From Paguma larvata (Eukaryota > Chordata > Mammalia > Carnivora > Viverridae), in the NCBI GenBank assembly GCA_030068075.1, contig CM057835.1:21229957-21293956 (forward strand): a stretch of DNA of 64,000 nt. Direction: 5' to 3'. This document shows, in pieces, positions 37,288 to 49,654 of the stretch. Every line of letters begins with the position of its first letter. Position 1 is the stretch's first letter. Under the pieces are notes generated by a model. The model saw only the letters and a program-made list of their open reading frames with translations. It was not told where the DNA came from and ran no database searches. Position numbers and translations under genes: made by a program.

Positions 37288-37964
37288 AGGTAAGAGAAAC
37301 TTACAGCATATTTACCTTTTGGTTGAAAATGATCTAGCAGAGAGGGTAAAAAATAGTTGATGCAGGAAAGAGGAAGGACAATTGCTGAAGCAATCCCTTA
37401 GGTACCCAAGAAGGGATGGAGCCAGTGCATGGATGGAGGGGTGAGGGTTAGGTCTGCTCATACAGAAGAAGAGCAAACAATGGAGTCTAAATGCTGGTCT
37501 GATAAATGTAGAATGCATGGATGTTCTCTTCTGGTCACTTCTGTTTTATCAGTAAAATGGAAAGTGACATCATTAGCTGAGATTGAGGATGGGGAAGAGA
37601 GAGTGGATGAATAAGGAGAAAGGCTACATTGTGAAATAGTTTTACAGACACATAGGAGATCAAGTGTGGGCAGATTGCCAAGCACCATTAGAGCCCACTC
37701 GAAGCTGGCAGTCACCTTAATTAAGACAGATGAGTCAACAAGGTCCTGTGTTTTCCCCTAGTCATGTTTGGCTTCAGGAATTTAAAGTGGGTAAAATCAG
37801 GTTTCACTGGGGTTGTGTTTTGCCAGTTGAGCTGCTTCACCATGCTGCACTTGAAGGTTTCCCCACCCATCATCTTTTTATTTCTACAAGGCATTCAATT
37901 CCCTTTTGGGTGAAGTCAGCTTGGAGTCTTCAGTTCTTGCCTCAGAATAAGTCCTGACTTTCAC

Positions 37965-39000
37965 AGAGGCTCTCTTTTTTAACTGGCATGTAAGACATAC
38001 TAAAGGAGAGAGTTCTCAACTCATTAAGAGACCTTATGTGAAGAGCTGGGTATGCTACTATACATTTTAAGATTTTTATGTGGGTTGCCAAAAAAAAAAA
38101 AAATCACACTTAGAGCCAGAGGGAGTTTTCTGAAAGAGTCACCATTTCCTCCTCAAGTCTGACTTGAACTGCAAGTTTCTTTTGTTATTTTAACTTCCTT
38201 CCCCAGCATTCAGCTTCAATACTCAAAATTCTGCTCAGGAAAGAACTCTTTATGTTCTGTGCACCCTGTACCCCGAAGCTCCTTCAGTAGCCCATGGAAC
38301 ACTAGATCTTTCTCAGTAAAGGGTGACAATGAGCACATTTTTCTGACCTATTTTTCCATATGAATGCAAAAAATATTATATGTGGGAGCTTGAGATTTCC
38401 CTATTTCTATCAATATAAAATAGTACTACAGATTCCTAATTCCTAGAAATATTTTTGCATCAAAGACAATGCACCTATAAATTCAACTCTTCTTCAAAAT
38501 GAATTCATGCCATGCATGCAAAATATGTTTCTCAAAACACAAATAACCCCTTATATCATGAGTGCAAGGTTAGATCAATAAGTGTCTGTACCACATCCAA
38601 AAAACTGACAACAAAATCAAATGGGAAAAATATACACTTGGTCTAACTCTTGGCCAAGAAATTATCTCTTTCTTAAGTAAAAGTGCTTCTAATATGTTTT
38701 CTTTTCTATTCCTCCTGAAAAGGAATTTATACAGAAAAAGTCAGAAGTAATCATGTCTTTCTATTACTTTCTCTCTCTTCTTCTTCTTCTTAATATCATT
38801 TATCTGTGATAACATTTTCTTTTGGTATCCAAACAATAGGAAAGTCTGTGACTGACCTCCAGAGCATGTTGTATGTATTTTACAAATACGACTGTCTGCC
38901 ATCAGCTTGTATATTTACTAGAATATCACATTCTTATATCCCCAAAGCAGTTCCACAAAAAACACTGGATTGTCCTTTTGTACAAAATGGCTTAACAGAA
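37965..39000. other. unique-looking intronic DNA
   Basis: An A13 run at 38091-38103 and CTT repeats near 38771-38790. No element or exon recognised. Confidence 0.45.
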
Positions 39001-39020
39001 AATTAAAATTAATTAAGCCT

Positions 39021-39022
<2 letters not shown>

Positions 39023-39058
<36 letters not shown>
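39023..39058. repeat. (AC)18 microsatellite
   Basis: Uninterrupted AC run of 36 bases. Confidence 0.96.
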
Positions 39059-39061
<3 letters not shown>

Positions 39062-39300
39062 ATAGACTGATTTACAATTTTCAACATAAGTAAAACACAT
39101 ACTCTGAAGAGTCTAAGACTCTTTAGGAGTCTTTTGCAGTTAAAATATTTCCAGAATAATCTAATCTATTGAAAAACTCAAATTCTTTAAAAGTAATTTA
39201 AAGCTTGATTCCCAGAGTACATAATTTTGGCAAATCCCAACATTATATGCACTCTGTCTTATTTTATCCTGAAAATCTGTTTGTTTTAAATACTTATTCT

Positions 39301-39525
39301 TTTTTTTTTTAATTTTTTTAACAGCTTTATTTTATTTTTGAGAGACATAGAGACAGAGCATGAGCAAGGGAAGGGCAGAGAGAGAGGGAGACACAGAATC
39401 CGAAGCAGGCTCCAGGCTCTGAGCCGTCAGGACAGAGCCTGACGTGGGGCTCGAACTCACAGACCGTGAAATCATAACCTGAGCTGAAGTCGGCCGCTTA
39501 ACTGACTGAGCCACCCAGTCGCCCC
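39301..39525 (-). mobile_element. felid-type SINE
   Basis: Reverse copy (acagctttattttatttttgagagacatagag ... gagccacccagtcgcccc). Target-site duplication taaatacttattct / taaatacttatcct at 39287-39300 and 39526-39539, one mismatch. Confidence 0.96.
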
Positions 39526-40258
39526 TAAATACTTATCCTATGAATCTTATTTTTTTAAATAAACTTTATTATGTATTTAAAATGTGAATAATCCAAATGA
39601 TGGAGGTCTACTGATATGCAGCAAATCAGTCATAGCTTTTAGAACATTAACAAAATGGAACTTCGAGATTTGCACTTTTAGCAACTTTCAACTCCCCAAA
39701 TAATGACATTTCAACTCCCCAAATGATGACAAAACTACTTTTAATCATAAAATTTGCCCCCCCTAATATTCTATACCACACAAAAATAGGTTCACAGTGT
39801 TTTTAGCCTAGGAAATAATTCTATCAAGATTCTAAAAGATAACGTGTCAGAAAGGGATTTCAAGAGAGACCCATGATCCAATACATGGGTCACATAGCTT
39901 AATTTGTGGATGTGACGCCATTGCTCAAAGGGGTGACAGATTAAATCCAGGCTACCTGGTTTCTAGTGTGCTGCTATATGCATTCTGCTTCATGTGTTTC
40001 AACAGAGTTGCTATTGGTAGGCCTCAGTGGAGAGATGGGATGGAGCAATAATATTGTGCTTTGCTACAAAATATCCTTTCCACTCCTATGGTGACAAAAA
40101 GTCCCACAGGAATATTTTTTTCTTTGAGTTACAATGCAGTATCCACTAAACTTCACTGAGAAAGAAAATGCAACGTTAATTTAAGGACGGTTATAAGATA
40201 GTCTCTGGCTATTACCAAGATAGGGGAGGGACCCATAGGAATAGGGCCAAGCACTTCT

Positions 40259-40489
40259 TTTTTTTTTTTTTTTTAATTTTTTTTAAACGTTTATTTATTT
40301 TTGAGAGACATAGAGACAGAGCGTGAGTGGGGGAAAGGCAGAGAGAGAGGGAGACACAGAATCAGAAGCAGGCTCCAGGCTCTGAGCTGTCAGCACAGAG
40401 CCCTATGCGGGGCTCGAAGTCACAGACCGCGAGATCATGACCTGAGCCGAAGTCGGTCACTCAACCGACTGAGCCACCCAGGCGCCCCA
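40259..40489 (-). mobile_element. felid-type SINE, young
   Basis: Reverse copy with a long T tail (aaacgtttatttatttttgagagacatagag ... gccacccaggcgcccc) and conserved head CpGs. Target-site duplication agggccaagcacttct / aggtccaagcacttct at 40243-40258 and 40490-40505, one mismatch. Confidence 0.97.
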
Positions 40490-40654
40490 AGGTCCAAGCA
40501 CTTCTAAGTTTTGACATGATTAAGAGAATAATATTCCCAGGTCAAAAAAAGAGTGCTTTCCGTCACCCATAATATTAATCCTGACTGCAAGATAGAATAT
40601 TAAAATGGAAATGAAAACGGAAGGGCCCTTGTTCTTTACATCAAAAAGAGCCCC

Positions 40655-40745
40655 ATTCATTTACTTCAGTTGTGCAACATTCTTTATTGAGTGTCTACTA
40701 TGTAGAAGAATCTTCTTTGTACTAGAGACATTAATATGGTTAGGA
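40655..40745 (-). repeat. L2 LINE relic
   Basis: 'acattctttattgagtgtctactatgtagaagaatcttctttgtactagagac' is the reverse complement of the L2 3' end, diverged. Confidence 0.6.
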
Positions 40746-41389
40746 AATACACTGAGATGCCAGTGTGTATTTATTTTTCTTCTATTTTTGTCTCTCCTCC
40801 CCTGGAAGGCAGCCAGAACTTTGTGGTCCCCACTTCAATGAAGGTAGAGAGGGGGCATAATTATTGACTGAAAGTATAAATGTTCTAAAGTCTACCTCTT
40901 GTCTTGTCTTTTCTTTTAAAACCTAAACCTGAGTGAATTGTGTTAGACATTCTAAGAGGATTGAGAAAGAAGGATTCAAGATTCATCAGTATCAGAAAGT
41001 CCCTCCTCTGTTCTAGGAAGATGGCAGAATCTGAAAGTGAAGGGCTGCATAAAATAATTAGATATGCTATATTCTAGACATCAGGTTTCCCAACTTCAGA
41101 AGATATTCCAGTATGCAAGTTAGCACAAAATCAAAGGAGGTACACACCTTTGAGAGTCTAGGCAAGCTAGGACAATAACCAACAGTGATCAGGATGGAGC
41201 AAATAAATGGGATCTCTCTAACCATTCTGTTTTACCAAGTTCCTTGGAGCTGCTGAATAACCCTGGAAGAGAGAAGGAGGCCCATTAATGGCCTAGATTA
41301 AGCATCTCTTCAACCTAATAGAAGAGGGTTTTAAAGTTAATTTGATTTGAACAAAATAAAGAAATATCTTATTTGTTGTACGTCTGAGT

Positions 41390-41520
41390 TTGTGTAGTAC
41401 ACAAATATGAAGAAGACACAGACGTAGTACCTGCCTTCAAATTATTCACAATCTAATGACAGTAATTGATTAGGGGTAGATAATTTCCACTGAGTATGAT
41501 GCAGGCTACAAGTTAGGCAT
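41390..41520 (-). repeat. L2 LINE relic (probable)
   Basis: 'aaatatgaagaagacacagacgtagtacctgccttcaaattattcacaatctaatgacagt' follows the reverse L2 pattern of a 'tgaataagacacagtccctgccctcaaggagctt' type stretch. Confidence 0.5.
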
Positions 41521-41863
41521 TTCCATGTTGCTCTGGGTTAATGGAGGCGGTATGATACACTCTGTCCAATGATTATTTCTATGGCAAGCGTACCTAGAAA
41601 AAGTCTCAGCTAAATTATTTACATATGACAGACAAATAATAAATATTTATTTTGTGCCATTGTATTAAGTTAAGGCAAGTTTCAGGATCTTATGAACAGG
41701 TGACTATAGCAAAGCATCAACACAAGCTTATTTATACTTACACTTCAGCCCAGAAAATTTCTATTACACACAAATTCATATCTGCATCTCTTTTCTTCAA
41801 CCAAGTACAAGTATTTGCTAATTATTTACAGCTATCTAAAAATCCACATTTAGGGGAATCTTA

Positions 41864-42071
41864 GTGTATTTAATATTTATTTATTTTGAGAGAGAGGGCG
41901 AGCGTGAGGAGGAGAGGGGTGGAGAAAGCAGGAGAGAGAGAATTCCAAGTAGGACTCCGTGATGTCAGCGCAGAGCCTTATGCAGGGCCCGATCCTTATG
42001 AACCATGAGATCATCACCTTAGCCGAGATCAAGAGTCGGACACCTAACCAACTGAGCCACCCAGGCACCCC
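41864..42071 (-). mobile_element. carnivore tRNA-Lys SINE
   Basis: Reverse copy (aatatttatttattttgagagagagggcgagcg ... ccaactgagccacccaggcacccc). No clean duplication seen. Confidence 0.93.
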
Positions 42072-42074
42072 AGT

Positions 42075-45000
42075 TTATTTCTTTATAAATTAATTGAAAA
42101 AGAGAAAATATGACTTATATGCATTTCCCCTTCCTACTACTCAAATGACAGAGGAAAAATATGTGAAACTCTATTTAGCATGTTATTTTTTCTAATTCCA
42201 AAAATTCCATATTACATGGCTGAATAGAATGTGGTATAATGAGAGCCATTTTGGGATGTAATTGCAGTAGGGTAATTGTTTTCATCATTGCCACACACCG
42301 CAATCACAACAGTAGTAGTGCAGGAGTAGTGGGTCACCAGTGATACTTGGATATCACAGAATCTCCAGTGGGATTACTCTCTGTTGTTTAATATGGAGAA
42401 CTGTCATTGGCGGGAGTTTTTTATATGTAATTGCAATAAGAAAGGGTTAAAAATCAACTTTAAAAGTGATTAATAAAAGAACTAGGAGGCTAATCGGTTA
42501 TGGAAGATTTAAGTCAGCCTAAATTGGAATAATCACTTAAGGGTTTTGGGTTCTAACAACTACCTTACATGATTGATAACAGTACAGCTATATTGTTTCT
42601 GGCAAAGGTCTTTGAATATTATGCATACATAGAATAATTTTATGCAGTGAGAAAGCTATTTGTATGATTTTGTTCTACTTTTAGCAATTAAGTAAGGAAA
42701 AGAGCCAAGGGCATTTAGTTGGGGGACAAGGGCATCATTAACTGACTAAGAGAAAAATGTGGTTATTAGATATATTTTTAATGCAAGACTAATCTTAATA
42801 AAAATAATGTAAATTCTAAAGTTGAGAAAGCAACATAACAAAACAAAACAAAACAAAAAGTGCTGTTCTTAATTGTACATCAGGCATACTCCTATTTGGC
42901 TAATAGCCTTTCCAATGATCGTTTACAGCATTATTTGCCGGAGCCGAACTTGGCTGTGTAGGCAACATGCGCAATGAATTTTCTGTGATGTTATTACTTG
43001 GGGGCAGTGTATTTCAGACTGGCTACCTGAGTTTTTGATAAAAATATCCATTTCCCTTACCGACTGTTACTATGAGATTACCTTTCAATGTTCCTTAATA
43101 TATCTTTATCAGTATTCCTAAGGATACCACTGTTCTGGTCTCCACGGTTGCCTTTGATAATGTTAAACTCTGTCCTCACCTCAACTCTAAGACCACCTTA
43201 CTCTCTCATACAAAGTCCATGATCTCTCACTTTATAACGGTTGCTGTCTCCTTGACCAGATTCCTACGGAGACCGAATGGAAAAATACAAACTGCTTTTG
43301 CTGCGAGTCAAAGCTATATGTAGTTTAATGCTAACACCAGTAAGAAAGGAAGAAGTAGAGTTATAAAAAAAAAAATAGAGACTGGAATTGAAGGAGAGAA
43401 AAAAGGACAGGAGGGCGGAGAAGAAAAGTTGATAGAAGAGAAGGGGAAAGAATGAAAATGGCCCTTTCATTTTCATTGAGGGAGTCACATGTGGGACTCC
43501 CTCAGATGTTCCCAAATATCTGTAACCCTTAAAATTTTGCAGAACACTGATTTTTCCTGTGTCTTCTCTCCTAATGTTCTTGAAGCCTCATTTCCTTTCA
43601 GGTTCTTTCAGTATGCAGCCGTTTCAAGAAGATGGGTACCTATTGTGCCTGCTCAGTGCTGTTCTTTTATTCTCTGGACATTACTCCTTTCCTACTATAA
43701 ACCTCTTGCCTTCAAAAAGAAATTACTACCTGCTTACAGACCAAATAATGCAAACTTCTCCTTCAAAGTGTAGTTGAATATCCTCACTGGTACTGAGCAA
43801 AGTTCGATTTAATTATTTCAGATGTCATCACATTTAAGTTTTAAATGTAACTTTGGGATATACAGTGATATTTTGGGTTTTTGAAAATGCTGTGTGCCTG
43901 CTTAAGTGGTAAAAATAAGAGAGGATTCTATATAAACTACATTCTTGAAATGTTTTCTCAGAGAACACGCCAGGTAAAATTCTAAATTATCAACACTGGG
44001 ACAAACATCCCAATCGAAATTCCTTACAACTTTCAATGTGAAACACTCCTATAAATAAGGAGCTACAATGAAAGTGCAGAAGAAGAGTACTTTGAAATAT
44101 TAATTGATTTCCCTCACCACCCCCCATTACCTTTCGATCCTTTCCAAATTTGCCTAGCTAGAGAGTAAAACATTCGTTATTTCAAGGAAGCAATGTTTCA
44201 AGCAAAAGCAAAGACTTTGGAGTTGCAACAGATGAGAAACTCATGGGACTCTAAATAGAGGAAATACACACACACACACACGCACACACACAAAACCATG
44301 ATGAGTCTCTTTTCACTGACTACTGGATAATGAGTCTCCTTTGGGGTAGGAAAAAAGAAAGTTAGAAGGCAAGTGAGGTTACCTTCCATCCTGTCCACCT
44401 GTCCTAAGTACATTGGTCAAGGCTGGATAGTCACTAGATCTGAAGAGGCCATTAGGATACTGAAGAAGAATAATGCAGCAGTTGCCTTTGGAGATCACAG
44501 ACAGACAAACAGCTAGGAACAAGGCAGTTTCTGTGAACGTTGGGACACAGAGAGGACAATGCCAACATGATTTTCCCACCTTCTAACCCTGGCCTTGGCA
44601 CTATGTAAACCTTCTCTATTCCCACCCCCATGGTGAAGAGAGATTATATGTCCATATTCAATAAGATGAAGCTTATTTCAAAAGAATAATTCAGGTCAGA
44701 AATAAGAAAGAAAGTTAATTTTGTAAACCTGTGGTTGTAGAGTGAGCTTTGTACACAGTACTTTCTGATGATTAAAATTAATAAATTAATAATTAAAATT
44801 AAGACTGTGTGGCACAAGTAATTCGTGTGGCATGTGGCATCTCTGTGAGGTGACAACTAGTATTATTTTACTAATGTGACTGGGAAAATTGGAGGGATAT
44901 AACAACAATATTTCTGGGCTCATGGCGAATGTTAAGTGTCTTTATGAATAAGAGGTAAGGAACAGAGGAAAAGATCCATTTTGCAAATCCTGAGAGCTCA

Positions 45001-45567
45001 GCCCAAACACTGGGTTCCAATGCAATGTTTTGACCGGGGTGTAATTGAGAATATAGAGCAACATCTTGCTTAAAGCAAACATTGCCCGTGAAACTCTGTG
45101 TCCAAAAGAATGATAAAAAATGTGTCTTTATTTTGCAGAAAGATTTATTAATAAATATGTTAAATAATATGATAGTCTAGCAAATTAATATCATCCAACA
45201 TTTTGAAAAGACTTAATCTGTCTATAGCATACCTGATTCAAATTTATCATACAGAGATCTATCCCTGTATTCAAGCTAACAGTAAGCCTTATTAAACAGT
45301 TCTGATGAGTGATATCATAGTAAAATATTTATAATAATTTAAATACCCTTTGATAAACTTGAGAGCAACAAAAAATATAAGTTCTTGTAGAAAATCACTT
45401 CCAATATCTTAAGCTGGGATCCATCAGGCGTATAATTTTGGCTACCTAAGGAAGAATTTAAGCTTCCTGTTATATTACTAGGATTCAATAACATACCTGC
45501 CTGGAAATACAAACATCAGTTAATGCACACCAATTTTAAGGATTCCAAATGTTGGTTCATTAAACAA

Positions 45568-45568
<1 letters not shown>
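42075..45568. other. unique-looking intronic DNA
   Basis: It contains AAAAC repeats at 42838-42857 and a short CA tract at 44268-44291. The overlapping open frames at 43489-43777 (94 and 72 codons) look random. The segment at 42890-43040 is less AT-rich and could be a conserved non-coding element, but I have no evidence beyond composition. Confidence 0.45.

Positions 45569-45602
<34 letters not shown>
45569..45602. repeat. (AAT)11 trinucleotide microsatellite
   Basis: Uninterrupted ATA/AAT run of about 34 bases. Confidence 0.95.
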
Positions 45603-45604
<2 letters not shown>

Positions 45605-45731
45605 TTATATTTAACTTAGCCCATTGTAACCAACAAGTACATAGTAATTTATAATCAATTAAATAGATAATTAGTATAAATTATCTTTTCTACCTCTTCC
45701 ACATTTCTATTCGCTGGAAAACACTGAATTT

Positions 45732-45735
45732 CTTT

Positions 45736-45774
<39 letters not shown>

Positions 45775-45981
45775 TTTTAACATTTATTCAGTTTTGAGAG
45801 TGAGAGACACAGAGCGTGAGTAACGGAGGGGCAGAGAGAGTGGTAGACACAGAATCAGAAGCAGGCTCCAGGCTCTGAGCTGTCAGTACAGAGCCCGACA
45901 TGGGGCTCAAACTCACAGACCACGAGATCATGACCTGAGCTGAAGTCGGCCGCTTAACCGACAGAGTCACCCAGGCAGCCC
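45732..45981 (-). mobile_element. felid-type SINE with expanded TTTA tail
   Basis: Reverse copy whose A-rich tail has grown into about eleven TTTA units (45735-45778), followed by aacatttattcagttttgagagtgag ... gagtcacccaggcagccc. Perfect 15-base target-site duplication gaaaacactgaattt at 45717-45731 and 45983-45997. Confidence 0.97.
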
Positions 45982-45999
45982 TGAAAACACTGAATTTAA

Positions 46000-47140
46000 A
46001 AACACTGGAGGTCGCCTCAGCTTTCTGTTGCTTGTCAAAAATTCATACGTAAGGTACAATCATATTTCCCTATTATGACTGCAGCTGAAAACAGAGGGTG
46101 ACTCCAAGTGGTTATAATATTTTAGAAGTTCTGAATGTGATTTTATATTAGACCATTGCAATCCTAAATCACAAGTTGATAAAATATTTATTCATATATC
46201 AGAGAGGAAAGTCCAACAGAAATGTGATAAGGCAACGAGTAATATGCAAAGTCAGAAATCAAATCTTCTTTTCCAATCCAGAACATATTATTGTAGACTG
46301 GCATAACTCCATAGGTATTTAACAACTGGATAAAATGAATCAACCTTCCCCTTAGTAAGCAGTGGTTTTATCCACCGCTTCTTTTCTCCAGAAAACCTGG
46401 AATTAAAGCCTGAGTCTATCACTGTCCATCGGAGGATGATCAATAGTTTCCATGACTGTGCACTGTCCATTTGCATCGGCATGTGAGATGTGGGTGGTCT
46501 TCCTACTGGCAGAGTGATTAGGTTAAAATTAAATTACAAACTTACAAGTACTTGAGAAAAGGAGGTGTTTTATCAGCCATAGTATTACTCTGTTGTAATT
46601 ATAGACCATTTGTTTGACAATATTTACTCATCCAGGCTACACAATTTGCTTACCTTGGGGCTAATTAAAAAGTCTTCAGGATTTAGCACATTGTCATTTT
46701 CTCTTTGTTAGAAGAACAGACTTATCAGCTTTCTCTTTATTTTTACTTTGCAGTCATCACTATGATCAGGGGAGGAGGCAGAATATTGGAGGCCTAGCTG
46801 CCGGGAGACAGTGTAGTAACAGAAAACCCACGAAAAGTGTCAATTCATTTTGAGCGTTTGCTAACTAGGTGTGAATAACTTTGCCAGGATCATTCTCCCA
46901 ATGAATGTTTTTTGTAGGATGGGGAAAGTCATGGTATTTTTTTTTTCCTAAACACTTAGGGAAATGCTGGGTTTGAAAATGCTGAATCGATTTCCTTTTT
47001 TACAATAAAACCGTCAAAGCTCATCTCTCAAGAACTGGTTTAAAATAAGTCAAGAAAAATCACAAGGAATCAGAAAGTTTAACAAATCCATTTAAGAGCT
47101 GTATAAACATTGACTGGGAACCCGAGATGATAGAACCACA
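46000..47140. other. unique-looking intronic DNA
   Basis: No element recognised. A 64-codon frame on the minus strand (46288-46482) has no recognisable homology. Confidence 0.45.
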
Positions 47141-47144
47141 AAAA

Positions 47145-47375
47145 TTTTTGTTAATAATTGTAGAGTGCCTATGAGGTGCTGAGCACTTCCATCATTACTT
47201 ACTCATACCAAAGAGATGCCGCTAATAGTGCCAGTAGATGAATGAAGAAGCCAAATTTGTATAAGTTGCAAAGGTCACTTAGGCCATGAGTGGGAGAAAC
47301 CAGATTCGGACCCACTGAACACAATGTCAGAACTAATCTCCTAAGTGCTAGGCCATATACTGCCTCAGTTGTCTT
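47145..47375 (-). repeat. MIR SINE relic
   Basis: 'agtgcctatgaggtgctgagcacttccatcattacttactca', then 'gcaaaggtcacttaggccatgagtgggagaaaccagattcggaccca', then 'ctaagtgctaggccatatactgcctc' match the reverse MIR order. Confidence 0.7.
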
Positions 47376-48448
47376 CCCATTTTCCAGAATCAGAGGAAAT
47401 CAGTTACAGAGATCTTACAGAGTATTGAGTGCATCTTTGGGTGGGAAGGGGGGTAACAAGGAATGTTAGAATAGCACCAACTATATTGTTCAGAATTCAA
47501 CGAATGGTAATTTTATCAGGGGGCATAGGATAACGATCATGGAATTAGAAGTTACTCTTGGCTTAAAAATAACTAACTGATCACGAGAGATACTTTTTAA
47601 TTTAGGGAAAAAAAAGAGAAAGAAAAAGAACCAATAAGAGAGAGGTGCTGCTACACTAATCACTTTTTCTCTGTCTCTGTCTCTCTTGTCATGATTATCT
47701 GATTCTAAATAAGACTACAACCATTTATAAAGACTATTCCATATTGTTGCTGTATTTAGAGTATGTATATGGATTTTACAACACTGAATCATCTCTTATT
47801 TCAGAGAGAAAAATACATCTTATATTGTAGCTTAGAAAGAAAAGGAGTTCCAAAATAGTATTGTAAGAGAAAGGCTATAAAAAACAAAAAAAAAAAGAAA
47901 TATTAGTTTGGGGGAAATGAGAGTGAGGAAATTATGCTGCATCTAAATATGTGAAAGGAGGATAGGGTCATTCAGAATAAATTCAGCACCTGGAAGACAT
48001 AAAAGTAAGCTTTTATTTTGTCAACTTAAAGAATTTCCTAAAGTCAGTGCCATTTCAAAAACTTCAACAAAGATGAAAGTATACAGGATACGTTCTAGGG
48101 ATAGAATTTAATTTGATCATAAAAATAAAAACAATGAATAAACATTGTATTCAAGAAGATTATCGAAGATATATTTATGCAGATTAGAGTTTAAATATAG
48201 TCAGAATAACACATCTCAAAATGTATGGATATAAATCAGAGTTGTAGTTAGAAAAAAGCATTCACAGTTTTAAATGTCTACCTTTTATAGGAAAGCATAA
48301 ATAAAGATAAATAAACCATCTTAAAGTTTAACTCAAAAGTTAAGAAAAAATAACAATAAAGAGGATTAAAGGAAATCGCGAAGAAACATGACAATTGTAG
48401 AAAAAATAATCAACTAGTCTATAAAAGAAAAAAAAGAAAAAAAAAGTA

Positions 48449-48660
48449 GAGGTGTGCCTAGGTGGCTCAGTCATTTAAGCATCTGACTCTTGATTTTGGC
48501 TCAGGTCATGAACTCATGCTTTGTGGGTTCGAGCCCCACCTTAGGTTCTGAGCTGACAATGCAGAGCCTGTTTGGGATTCTCTCTCTCTCTCTCTCTGCC
48601 TGTCCCCCACTTGCATACTCTGTTTCTCTTGCTCAAAATAAATAAATAAACATTAAAAAA
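48449..48660 (+). mobile_element. carnivore tRNA-Lys SINE
   Basis: Plus-strand copy (gaggtgtgcctaggtggctcagtc ... gcccctccc-like CT region ... ctcaaaataaataaataaacattaaaaaa). A-rich flank on the left hides any duplication. Confidence 0.93.
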
Positions 48661-48664
48661 GGAA

Positions 48665-49490
48665 GGAACCTGAAGAATCAACAGGTGAATCAAGAGAGAG
48701 AACATGGAATATAGAAGCATCAAATGCAGATGGATGAAATGTGACACAATAAAAAATGCTACTAAAACATCTTTAGAACTCTCTATAAAATTTGTGTTTA
48801 GACACAAAAATATAAATCACAAAATTGCTGTAAGAAATATAAAAACTAAAGAAAATGAGAAAAATATCAATGTTTACCTACAAAAATGCTGCCTACCCCA
48901 ACCATCACTATCTCTACAAGTGACTTACTTCCAATTTTCAAGAAACAGATGATTTCTATATGAACTCAATTGTCCTAGGGTAAGAAAAAGATGGAAATCT
49001 TCCCAATTTATCTAATTAAAGAAGCATAAAGTTGAAATTAAAATATAAGGGCAAAGATACAAATGATTAAATTAAAAATTATGTATGAAAATTTTTGCAA
49101 AAAGTAGTTATCACCAAAAATACAAGAATGGTTTCTTGTTACGAAAAAAGTATATGACATTTCAGAAGACATAAAAATGCATTTTAAGAATTTCTAAGAA
49201 AAGAAGTAAAGACTATCATGATTTTTAAAAAAGTTTTCTTAAACAAATAGACAAAATTTTTAATGATAGAATATTAGAAGCAACCTCATTCAAACTAAGC
49301 AAAGGGAATGACCACAGTTACTTTGTTTCTCAGTCTAATCAATACCATAAAACATTAACCAAAGCTAAGGTGGTTGGTTGCTATAAAGGATTGGAGGGAT
49401 TCAAGCATGGACCTGGGAGTCTAGCTGTTGGAAAACTCAGTATCAGTTAGGTGGGGAGGAGGGGAATGGCATCAAACATAAAGAGAAAAT
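48665..49490. other. A-rich intronic DNA
   Basis: Strongly A-rich on the plus strand (for example 48720-48860 and 49020-49290). This could be very old LINE sequence, but no phrase is clear enough to name. Confidence 0.35.
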
Positions 49491-49494
49491 GTGA

Positions 49495-49650
49495 TCTGGC
49501 ATCAAGTGATGTGGTTTTCTGTCCCAAGTTTACAACTGTGTGACTTTAGGTAGAACACTGATACTCTCTGAACCCCAGCTTTCTTGTTCAGAAATTTGTT
49601 TATACATTATACACAATGTCAGAGTGGTTTTAAGAATAACATCACTTAAT
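49495..49650 (+). repeat. MIR SINE relic (probable)
   Basis: 'gtcccaagtttacaactgtgtgactttaggtagaacactgatactctctgaaccccagctttcttgttcagaaatttg' follows the plus-strand MIR core. Confidence 0.6.
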
Positions 49651-49654
49651 ACAC

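Larger units (their letters stand above)
35815..37960 (-). mobile_element. long L2-like LINE copy, interrupted
   Basis: Reverse-strand L2 phrases occur in order. At 35830: 'ctgttctaggtactagagatgcaacagaaaacaaaataaa'. At 36290-36400: 'gggaacagcaaagactgag ... gaatgtggcccatgtgaggtgagcagcgtgagtaagggagagaagagcaggagatgag'. At 36600: 'taggaggctgctgcagctg'. At 37330-37440: 'gatctagcagagagggtaaaaaatagttgatgcaggaaag ... attgctgaagcaatcccttaggtac'. At 37550-37830: 'gtaaaatggaaagtgacatcattagctgagattgaggatgggg ... gtttcactggggttgtgttttgcc'. A SINE splits it at 35926-36140. Family assignment is from memory; an old relative of L2 is possible. Confidence 0.65.

Noticed and set aside
43489..43777. 94- and 72-codon frames in two phases
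   Set aside because: No recognisable family, and both phases open equally, which suggests absence of stops by chance.
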